Of a stretch of DNA of 24,908 bases, positions 17,156 to 24,908 are shown piece after piece. The position numbers and the translations under genes were made by a program. Source of the stretch: Chara braunii (lineage: Eukaryota; Streptophyta; Charophyceae; Charales; Characeae); the NCBI GenBank assembly GCA_003427395.1, contig BFEA01000238.1, positions 455,388 through 480,295 on the forward strand, given 5' to 3'. The notes below the pieces were generated by a model. That model was not told the origin of the DNA. It searched no databases and saw only the letters and a program-made list of their open reading frames with translations. Positions within the stretch are counted from its first letter, which is position 1. Every line of letters starts with the position of its first letter.

Positions 17156-18330
17156 CGTCGGTGGCCAAAACTCGACAGTTCCATACGTGGGTATTCAGGC
17201 TCTCGCAGGACGCCAGTTGGTTGGGTAGACGCGTGAGCGTCACTAAGCTGCGTCATACAGTTGGCCCCGGCCTTGACAGTTGCGCCTGGGCACATACACA
17301 AAGCAGGGCCGATACATAGGGCAGCAGGCCGTCGGCCCTTGGAAAAGCAGTACTGCCTACGCACCTGCCTAGGAGCCCTGCACAGATGCAGCAAACAGCC
17401 CAAGTCCGGGGACTCGGGCCGTGCCCGACTGAAAAGGGGCCCAGACACTCAACTGTAGTCTCGGGCCTGGGCGCAGGGGCTGAGGCCCAACCAGAAGCTA
17501 CTGGAAGCTTCCAGCCAGGCCACACGCAGCATCCAGGAGGCTGCCACTTCCACAAAAGAAGTGAGGCAGCCCAGGCCAGGTATTCTGGCCAGTGCAGGCA
17601 ATGCGACAGTGCTGCTGCGCTCTCGTTTGATGCTACCGAAGGCGCTGATGGGGCACATAGTGGTGTGGTGGGGCGCTGCAGGGCAGTGGGGCGCAGGCAG
17701 CCATAGCCGGGCTGCTGGGCGCCAAGGGGTACAGCGGGCGATCTGGTGGTCTTCAGAGAAAGAGGTGCAGTGTGGGGTAATCAAGGTCTGATTGAGGGTG
17801 ACGAGATACGTACCTGGTGCACGAAGAGAGGTCGACTATGGTGTTGACAGTCATGTACATTGGTCTTCAAGTGTCGAAGTGAGCCTGTTGTGTGAACCAG
17901 ATGTAGGTAGGATAGTCGGGTAGAGTAGGCTGGGCGATGGGCGTCAAACAGAGAGGAGCGACTTTGGATACTGTGTTAGTGTGGCCTACGAGCTTGGACA
18001 TTGACTCATTACTTCATTGTATTGCTCAATATGGATGGTTTTCTCGATGCGTTTGTACTCTCTGCTTGGACACGACTGCTTGGACATCTCCGTGATTTCA
18101 CAACTTGGATTTTTGTATATCATTCACACTCATATTCCTTGCACCTATTATCTTTTACGGGAAAAATTTCGTGAAAAACGTGGCCGCTATGCGGCCGACC
18201 CCAGCCGCGGATGCAGCCATGAAGATGGCCGCCCTCCGAGCCTGACCCCGCGGCCGCGGCCGCGGGGGATACATAGGCCGCAACTGTTTGTAGATTCTGC
18301 CTCCCTGGCCCTTCTTCGATGAGAACAAGA
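17156..18330. other. Unassigned GC-rich region
   Basis: No recognised gene. Several open frames of 60-110 codons on both strands (for example 17386-17706 on + and 17449-17784 on -) overlap each other and have no recognisable domain, as expected in GC-rich non-coding DNA. The region begins abruptly at the integrase break. Strong GC palindromes lie at 18182-18267. Confidence 0.6.
18182..18267. repeat. Cluster of GC-rich palindromes
   Basis: ggccgc-tat-gcggcc (18182-18196) is a perfect 6-bp hairpin. 18246-18267 is a perfect 22-bp palindrome with CCCC and GGGG ends around gcggcc/ggccgc words. Function unknown. Confidence 0.8.
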
Positions 18331-19980
18331 TATGTCATTGATCCTGTCCAGTTGCTTATTTATACCAGTTTGAGGCACATTGCGCATTAAGCAATTAATT
18401 TATTAATAATTATTACATCCATTGCTTAAATGATTAATTAAATGTTATGCCTGGCAATCGGCAATTGCAGCGCTGCCTGAATTTCTGGACTGCGTTGAAC
18501 ACCCTTCGGTAGACTGCCTTGTCTGGGCGATCAACCATCTAGCAAGGAAGCTAGAGATAGCACTCACAATTGTTCCCTCGAATGCAGCACACTGTTCATC
18601 GGGACTGAAAGTTGCCCCAGATACAGCTTTGATGACCGTTTGTTCTATTCAGGTACAAAGAAAGTACGAAAGGCATATTTGAGCGGAACAAAGTTACGCA
18701 AACACAGAGCGTGAGCTTGCAGGAAGTGAGGGGGAGAATGGGCACAGCGTTTCACTCAACTTCCGTTTCCTTGGAATGAGCACTGCTCCGTGTGCTAACT
18801 CTCGCGTCTGTTGAGATGTCTATCAACGTGTGCATGCATTAAGTTGCGGGTACAAGTCAGATCTATTAAAACTGAATGCATGAAACGGGACTTTTCTTTG
18901 CATTATAGTCGTTGAAGACTCATACTTCAGTTTCAAGGTTCTTTTGATATGGATTGATCACAACAGAGTCACATACATCAGTGTGAAAGACCTCTTTGAA
19001 AAAGTGGAGATAATTTGAGTTGCGATCCCACCATCAAATCTGCTGATTATTTAATTATTTGTTTTTCACGAGAACCCTTCACTCGTATAGTGAGGAAGGG
19101 TAGGCGTGAGACAGCACCTACCAGAGGAAGAGAGACAGATAGACAGACAGACAACATCAATCTCTATTGATCTCTTAACTGGCCTCTGACAAACAGCTAC
19201 CTGGCAGGTGCATGAGAAATGAGATAACTCCCGCACACCTCCCTGATATGATGATGGTCTAATGACAGTATCATTTCAAGCAGAAAACCATTCCCAGATC
19301 GGTTTTCACCCGCTTAAGGAGGCCTTTGAAATAAAGACTTTGACCGTTCGGATTTTCGAATGAACATGATTTGGACATAACGGTATTAGTCCCAAAATGG
19401 GCAATCGTTCTGAAAGCACGGTGGATTTAATGAGACGTGTGCCCCATCGGTGCCTTGTGAAACTGGTTGGCTGGTGCGATGAAGTGGAGAAGGTTTTGAT
19501 ATATGAATAAAAGGAAAATGGCAGCCTCAGTAGCATGCTCTACAACAAGAAAGGTGCAGATGCTGAAGGGAAAGTGCATGAGCCTCTCGGGAGAGAAGAA
19601 AGCGTGCAAGAGAAAGGAGGTCCTCAACCGGAGGAAGTGGCTAACCTGCCAACAGGCAGCAATGACTTTGACAATCAGCCAAATTAGGAGCCTGCAGACA
19701 GCCAATAGACACAACTACCCATGTTGCCAATCAGAACGAGTATAACTCCCTGGGCAGCAAATCCCTGAGCTATACCTTACAGACTCCATCTCCTTGCTTG
19801 TTGGCTCAAGCCAGATTTCAAACCTGCAGGTCGAATACATTCGTTGTTTTTTTTAATTTTTATTATTACTATATTATTACTATTATTATTTTCCTGCTGT
19901 TCTGCGAGAGGGAAAGAGTTTCAGACCCATCTCTTGGGAGAGTGACAGGCAGAATAAACCCCACTCCCCTGTTGCGTCAC
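18331..19980. other. Unassigned intergenic sequence
   Basis: Of moderate to low GC with no recognised gene, tRNA or element terminus. An AT-rich 9-bp inverted repeat (ttaagcaat 18387-18395, attgcttaa 18421-18429) and a T/ATT-rich stretch (about 19843-19892) are the only structures noted. It abuts the LTR of element C at 19981 and may be the oldest, non-transposon DNA of the window. Confidence 0.6.
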
Positions 19981-20190
19981 TGAGGATGTTGCATACTGTA
20001 ACGTGCAGACCAGAACAAGAACCGACCTTTCAGTACAAAGTATAAGATAGCACAACGGAAGACTTAGATACCAGTGATCCGAACAATCAATGTTGTAATG
20101 CAGCACTGAACATACATCATCATCATCGTTACATGGTGCGAATGGGCCTGGCGCTTCACACAGGAAGACAGCGCCAGCCCGTACCATACA

Positions 20191-20247
20191 CAGACGAAGA
20201 GGAAGGGGATAGACGAAGAGGAAGGGGATAGACGAAGAGGAGGGGGA
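20191..20247. repeat. 19-bp tandem repeat, three copies, inside LTR C
   Basis: agacgaagaggaaggggat at 20191, 20210 and 20229; the first two copies are identical and the third has two or three changes. Confidence 0.95.
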
Positions 20248-20394
20248 AGATGGGAATGTCGTCAACACCAAGTCTTCGGCACAAGCCCAAATAGTCCCTC
20301 GTCGAACTGTCTGAATCCCAAATGACAAGTCTGGATCCAATGTCATCAAGTCTCAAGTCACAACTCTGTCTCTCTCTGTCGTAGTCTGAGAAGT

Positions 20395-20447
20395 CAGGTG
20401 GCGAGAGGGTGAGAAGAGAAGGTGGACTTAGAACAGGTGGCGAGAGG
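20395..20447. repeat. 14-bp direct repeat, 39-bp offset, inside LTR C
   Basis: caggtggcgagagg at 20395-20408 recurs exactly at 20434-20447. Confidence 0.9.
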
Positions 20448-20613
20448 AAGAAGAAGAACTCTCTCTCTCTCTGTGTCCAGTACTAACCTGTGGAGTTGGC
20501 GCCTTGATGCAGGTACCACGAAGATGGAGCTGGAGCGATGGCGCCACAGGTAAGTATCGCTGGCCTCCGCCAGCCTCTCTCTCCCACTCTACGATCTACC
20601 ACCTACCAGCGCC

Positions 20614-20750
20614 CAGCGCTGAAGACTACAGCTACAGCTATGGCGCCCAGCGCCGAAGACTACAGCTAGCGCTAATACCTACTGCCTAGCGCTGAAGACT
20701 ACTGCAGCGCTCCTCCTGAGTGCTGCGACCGAAATCCTGAAGACTACCAC
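20614..20750. repeat. Degenerate tandem repeat with gaagactac core, inside LTR C
   Basis: cagcgctgaagactac at 20614 recurs in altered form at 20648, 20687 and 20736, spacing 34-49 bp. Each carries the exact core gaagactac or tgaagactac. Confidence 0.8.
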
Positions 20751-20904
20751 TGCCTACTGACACTACCTACCCGTGAAGTGCATGGGAACCTCCTATGTAC
20801 TACCGGGTGTGCCTCCTGAGCCGTGCGAGCAGTTCAGGAGGCTTCTCTTGCCAATGCCGAAAGGAGGCAGGGGCTGCAGCTGCAGCTCCTGCTCGAGCTC
20901 GTGA

Positions 20905-21172
20905 GGAACAGGCTATTTCTGGCCTGTTCCGCATCCCTGTTTACGTGCCTGAGTCTTAGGGGCAGGTCGAAACAATCAGGGCCTGAAAATGGCCCTCCGT
21001 TTCAGGCTGGAAAAACTCTGGGTCTGAAAGACCCAGAAATAGGCTGAAACGGGGTAGGGCCTGCAGGCCCTCGTTTTTCAGCTTTCAGGCTGAAACGAAC
21101 GGGGCCTGTAAGCCCTAAGTTTTAGGCTTTTAGGCTGAATGTCNGGGACGGGCCCTGCAGGGCCCGTGTGGC
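20905..21172 (-). promoter_or_regulatory. Palindrome cluster in U3 of LTR C
   Basis: Four perfect inverted repeats are seen: ggaacagg/cctgttcc (20905-20930), ctgggtct-gaa-agacccag (21018-21036), a 14-bp palindrome centred on ctgcag (21057-21070), and a 20-bp palindrome ACGGGCCCTGCAGGGCCCGT (21148-21167). The word aggctgaaacg also recurs at about 21041 and 21087. This is the U3 side, where promoter elements would lie. Confidence 0.6.
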
Positions 21173-21188
21173 TACGCAGTATGCCACA

Positions 21189-21202
21189 CCCCCCCCTCCT
21201 TG
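21189..21202 (-). promoter_or_regulatory. Polypurine tract of element C
   Basis: On the minus strand AAGGAGGGGGGG directly precedes TGTGGCAT of the LTR, matching the position and composition of the tract in element A. Confidence 0.8.
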
Positions 21203-21213
21203 AAGAACCGAGC

Positions 21214-21475
21214 TTACCTGCGAGGGCGAAGCTGTCTGTCTGAGNGAGGGACCACAGTCCGGGTGGGAGGGGCTGGTCNTGAAGCTTCNNGAGNTAACCT
21301 NNGCTTTTCNTAATGCNCGTAGATCAGCGGTGCGGATGCTTTCAAATCTGCGCCTGAAATCCANCGAGTGTCGTCNCGATNGCATGCTTTGAATGTGACT
21401 TTGTACTGCCGCGGCTTGCTGCCGTACTTGCAATCGGAGATGACGCGGTCAACTTCCTGATGGCCATCCATAGAA
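21214..21475 (-). pseudogene. pol: Element C chromodomain and pol C-terminus
   Basis: Frame reads SMDGHQEVDRVISDCK, RQYKVTFKAC, DDT.WISGADLKAS and a Pro/Thr/Arg-rich tail ending at 21214. This is the continuous form of the domain that is split in element A. Several residues are unreadable because of N bases. A chromodomain at the integrase C-terminus is diagnostic for chromoviruses. Confidence 0.75.
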
Positions 21476-22872
21476 GGAGGGTCCTGCGATCGTCGGTCCG
21501 GAAAGTCGTCGCTCTTGGCTGGCGTGTATGTTGCCAGCTTCGAGGCGTGGAAGACCGGATGGACCGTCAGATGCTCTAGAATGTTGATCACAAATGAAGG
21601 GCCATCGGGCTCATCGCCCGCGGCTGCTGTCACAGACCAAGGTCCAAACCACTTGGGAAGCAGTTTGCGTGAAACGTCCTGTTCCAGTGCAAACTCCTCC
21701 GCGGAAACCCAAACCAGGTCGCCGGCGCGGATGGGACATGGTACGCGACGCCTGTTGGCTTGCTGCTGCATGCGGACTTGAGCCTTTTGCATATTTGCGC
21801 GGGCTCGAGTCAGCAATTCCCTGTACTTCCGAACGGAAGCGGGAGAGCAGGCAGCGTCAATGTCGGCTAGTCGAGGGAGGAGAAGGTCTACGAAGATCCG
21901 GCCTTTCCGTCCACCGTGGTGCAACTCGAATGGAGTCACGCCGATCGCCGGATGCATCGAAGTGTTGTAGGCGAACTCGATGTCGGGNAGGCGGTCAACC
22001 CAATCTTTCTGGTCCGGACGGATGAGCGTACGAAGCATCATTTGAGCGGTNTGATNTGCNCNCTCCGTCTGCCCGTCTGTCNNAGGNTGTCGAGCCGAAC
22101 TTGGTTTCATTGTTGTGCCGGACTCCTGCATGAGAGCAGTCCAAAACNCNGACATGAAACGAGTGTCGCGGTCGCTGACAATGTCTTCTGATACACCGTG
22201 GCCACAAATCCAACCAGTGTGCAGGAGGCGTGCCAGCTCGGGAGCCGTGAAGTAGTACTTGCAAGGGAGAAAATGCGCCTACTTACTCAATCAGTCCACA
22301 ACCGTGAGGATGTCGTCGTGCCCGAGCCGGTCGCGAGGAAACGGACCGGTGACGTCCATGGCAATGGAGAGACCGGGTTCCCATGGGATAGGCATCGGGT
22401 GTAACTCGCCGTGAGGAGTGCGGTTGCGGGGTTTGCTGCGTCGGCAAACTTCGCAAGAGTCGCAATACCGAGTGACATCGGTAATGAGGTCGGGCCATCG
22501 GAATCGCTGTCGAAGCCGTGCAATAGTGCGGTTGACTCCGAAATGGCCGGCGCGTCGTGAATCATGATACTCGCCGAGGAGGCGAGTCTGAAGACGACGG
22601 TCGCGTGGGACACATAGTAAGTCCTTACCTCTCGAGTGGAGGAGCAAGTACCCATCGACAATGCGGTAATGGCTGGCCGGCGGGTGATCCGAAGATAGTT
22701 GTGCATAGAGCGTGCCGAAGTCNGGATCAGACTGATATGCCCGGATGAAGTGTCGCTGAAGCTCCTCGTCGAATGCGAAGCCATGATGCGACATAGCGCA
22801 AAGATCAGGTCTTCGCGAGAGTGCATCTGCTGCGTGATTGGAGAGGCCGGGGACATGTTTCGGTGAAGTCAA
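21476..22872 (-). pseudogene. pol: Element C integrase, two stops
   Basis: The minus-strand frame reads HVPGLSNHAADALSRR (end of RNase H/linker), an H2C2 zinc-binding region (EYHDSRRAGHFG ... CEVCRRSK), then core motifs AMDVTGPF (Asp), VSDRDTRF (Asp) and TDGQTE (Glu), and the C-terminal LLPKWFGPWSV ... VHPVFHASKL. TGA at 22293-22291 (element A has Arg there) and TAG at 22281-22279 (A has Tyr) interrupt the core. The first is a CpG transition; the second is not a C-to-T change. All catalytic residues are readable. Confidence 0.83.
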
Positions 22873-23461
22873 ATTGGTCGATGAAGTACATCCATCGTCC
22901 GATCGTGCTGCTCACCGTGTCCTGCGTCTTGTAGTAGGTCAATGGATTGTTGTATGTGACCCATGTGAACCTATGACGCCAAAGGATGAAGTGCCGCCAG
23001 CGCTTGAGAGCCATCACGAATGCGAGCAGCTCCTTCTTCCTTGCATCATCAAGCGAGTTGATGGGAGGCACTTTGTGGCTGAAATACTCCACAGGGTGCC
23101 AGTCGTCGCCGTCGTGNTGTTCCAAGACTGCCCCAATGCCATAGCCGGAAGCGTCCGTAGTCACTCGCGTCGGCAGGGTGGGGTCATAGATGCTAAGGAC
23201 GGGTGCCATGAGCATAGCCGTCTTAAGTGCTTGGAATGACNGGNNTGCGTCGTCATCGAANACGAATGGCACCTTTGGCGACTGTAACCTCGTCATAGGT
23301 GCAGCAATCNTGGAGTATCCGGTGATGAATCGCTGATAGTAGCCCACCAATCCCATGAATGAACGAACGTCCGTGGTGTTGGTGGGCTCGGGCCATACTC
23401 GTAGGGCCTCGATCTTGTCCGCAAGCGGACGGATGCCTTGCGGCGTCACATAGTGTCCCAA
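22873..23461 (-). pseudogene. pol: Element C RT thumb and RNase H domain, frameshift at end
   Basis: Reads GHYVTPQGIRPLADKIEALR, VRSFMGLVGYYQRF, then VTTDASGYGIGAVL (Asp), KKELLAFVMALKRW (Glu) and VTYNNPLTYY. The last motif has Tyr where element A has the catalytic Asp (TDNNPL), so C lost an RNase H active-site residue. It retains the FVMAL residues deleted in A. The frame is lost near 22870 by a one-base indel, and the protein continues in the adjacent frame. Confidence 0.82.
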
Positions 23462-24382
23462 GTACTCCAGCTCCTGCTGTGCAAACTCGCACTTGTCGCG
23501 ATTTGCTTTGTACTTGGCTTGTCATAGCCGCTCCAAAACGGTGCGCAGGTGCTCCACATGCTCGTCCAAACTCCGACTATACACCAAGATGTCGTCGAGG
23601 TAGATGAGTACAAACCGATCCAACATGAGTCGTAACTCCGTTGTCATAGCCGCTTGGAAAGTGGCTGGGGCATTCGTAAGGCCAAACGGCATGACCAGCC
23701 ATTCGAACTGCCCATACCGTGTCTTGAACGCGGTCTTGTAGTGATCCTCCTTGCGAATCTCGAGTTGGTGGTACCCTGACTTGAGATCCAGCTTAGAGAA
23801 GAACTGGGCGCCGCCCAATCGCTCGAGAAGGTCGTCGATGCGTGGGACAGGGTCGGCGTTCCTGATCGTTTGCGCGTTGAGCTTGCGATAATCGATCCAC
23901 AACCGCAGGTGCTTGTTCTTCTTCCGGACGAAGAGAACAGGAGCACCGTATGGCGATGAGCTAGGCCGAATCCAACCTTTCTCTAGAAGGTCGTCGAGTT
24001 GTGCCCGAAGCACACTTAACTCTTCTTCGCTCATTCGGTAGATGCANCCGCGCNGAGGNACGNCCCCGTCCTCGAGGATGATCTCGTGGCGGATGGGTCG
24101 ATCCGGTACTACTCCGTGTGGGCCTTCGAACACGTCGCTGTAGGCGTCGAGAAGCTCGGTGATGCGTGGATCCGAATGTGAAGTCGATGAAGCGTCATGG
24201 GGCGGGAGGGCGTGGAGAAAACACCCCCCCATCTCCTCGATGTCGTCTCTGATGATGGAAGCTCGCATGCTTGCGGAGGATACCATGTGGCAACTGATCG
24301 AAGGATGAGGAAGAGGCACCGTGCATGGAACTAATACTCCGTTCCGATCACGAACGTGAACGGTGCGATTGAAGAAGTTCAC
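23462..24382 (-). pseudogene. pol: Element C reverse transcriptase
   Basis: Nearly intact [56 protein letters not shown] (Trp where A has Cys), [23 protein letters not shown] and YLDD at 23602-23591. TGA at 23524-23522 (CGA to TGA; A has Arg) ends the frame before KCEFAQQELEYLG in the same frame. It contains none of the indels of element A and serves as the internal reference for them. Confidence 0.88.
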
Positions 24383-24908
24383 CGGGTGATCCTTGCTTCA
24401 CAGCCATGACATGCCCAAGATCATGTCAAATTTGGTGTCCAGAATGTCTAAGGACACCGCCTCACTTGCGTGAGGGGCAAAGTACACTATCACGCTGTCA
24501 ATGCACCGGTCGATTGATTTGTGCGTGTGACCGTCTGCCAATGTGACTTGCGTAGGCTGGGGTTTCCTCCGGACGCGTGGGCCAAGGCCGGCGCGCACCA
24601 TGAAGTCCTGGTTGATGTAGTTGCGAGATGCTCCGCAATCGATCAAGGCACTGCAGGTCGCCTCTCCGATCTAAATACGTACGTATAGCAATGGTGCGTC
24701 GATGTCGTCGTACCGTTGCGTCTTGAACTCGCGGTCAATCTTCGCGATGTAAACGTGAAGGTCGACAACCTCTGCTCCGGCGTCCATCAATGGAGCTGGT
24801 ACTGCAGTGTGCAAGTAGTCCCGCAGTTGTGCCATGAGCACATTGCAATGCGGTTTCGGCAATCGTCCGATCAAAGGAACGGGCATCCACTGGAAGTCCG
24901 TGAACGTC
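24383..24908 (-). pseudogene. pol: Element C protease and upstream linker, cut by window end
   Basis: The linker (DFQW.PVPL, PHCNVLMAQLRDYLHTAVP) matches element A. TAG at 24673-24671 replaces the Gln of RIQIG in A. The retropepsin motif IDCGASRNYIN follows (Asp-Cys-Gly 24640-24632), then FDMILGMSWL. TGA at 24397-24395 interrupts just after it. Coding continues beyond 24908. Confidence 0.82.

Larger units (their letters stand above)
19981..21188 (-). repeat. 3' LTR of element C (about 1.2 kb)
   Basis: On the minus strand it starts TGTGGCAT (21188-21181) after the polypurine tract and ends CATCCTCA at 19981, giving TG...CA termini. Anchors shared with LTR A include the opening hairpin with CACACGGGCCC, AAGTCTTCCG (20065-20056) and ATGCAACA. 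It contains several internal repeats and palindromes listed separately. The end is inferred from the anchor match and terminal CA, not from a second LTR. Confidence 0.65.
19981..24908 (-). mobile_element. Ty3/gypsy element C (same family as A), 3' part, minus strand
   Basis: Reading right to left: protease, RT, RNase H, integrase, chromodomain, pol stop (21216-21214), polypurine tract, 3' LTR to 19981. gag and the 5' LTR lie beyond the window. Protein motifs match element A closely throughout, and the LTRs share start, end and internal anchors. Unlike A, the chromodomain is continuous, so C shows the uninterrupted arrangement. Stops at 24671, 24395, 23522, 22291 and 22279 and one frameshift near 22870 inactivate it. 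Scattered N bases occur only in this element. Confidence 0.88.

Noticed and set aside
17128-17784. Protein genes in the GC-rich region after element B
   Set aside because: Multiple overlapping short frames on both strands with no domain or homologous motif.
18387-18429. Terminal inverted repeats of a small DNA transposon (ttaagcaat/attgcttaa)
   Set aside because: Only 9 bp in AT-rich sequence, 25 bases apart, without a target-site duplication; likely a chance hairpin.

Overview
This is repeat-dense nuclear DNA from a eukaryote. It holds no recognisable host gene, rRNA or intact tRNA. Four degenerate retroelements fill most of it: one non-LTR (LINE) element and three Ty3/gypsy LTR elements. 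Isolated N characters indicate a draft assembly. The element types (gypsy elements with a C-terminal chromodomain, a LINE with a zinc-finger tail) and decay at CG and CAG sites point to the green-plant lineage. A charophyte such as Chara is my guess; the sequence does not prove it.

Layout. 1-416: a 270-bp-period tandem duplication whose minus strand carries tRNA-like A-box and B-box motifs (SINE-like). 417-3804: 5'-truncated LINE pseudogene on +, ending in an A-rich tail. 3805-4064: AT-rich block. About 4150-13670: Ty3/gypsy element A on +, with 5' LTR remnant and primer-site-like sequence, gag, protease, RT, RNase H, integrase, chromodomain, polypurine tract and a 3' LTR of about 1.1 kb. Its chromodomain is split by a 2.5-kb insertion made largely of GC-rich and minisatellite repeats (9771-12313). 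13669-13937: CA and CT microsatellites. 13938-17155: Ty3/gypsy element B on +, a different family, truncated at both ends. 17156-19980: sequence I cannot assign. 19981-24908: element C on the minus strand, same family as A, running off the window; the 3' ends of A and C face each other.

How the parts relate. A and C each read gag/pol in one frame, broken by stops and small indels. B instead places pol in the -1 frame relative to gag. At the overlap it has a canonical slippery heptamer (GGGAAAC) just before the gag stop, followed by a perfect 7-bp stem-loop. This is the clearest functional signal in the window. Most premature stops can be explained by one C-to-T or G-to-A change at CAG, CGA, CAA or TGG codons, as expected for long-silenced, methylated elements. 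Alignments between A and C were made by eye.
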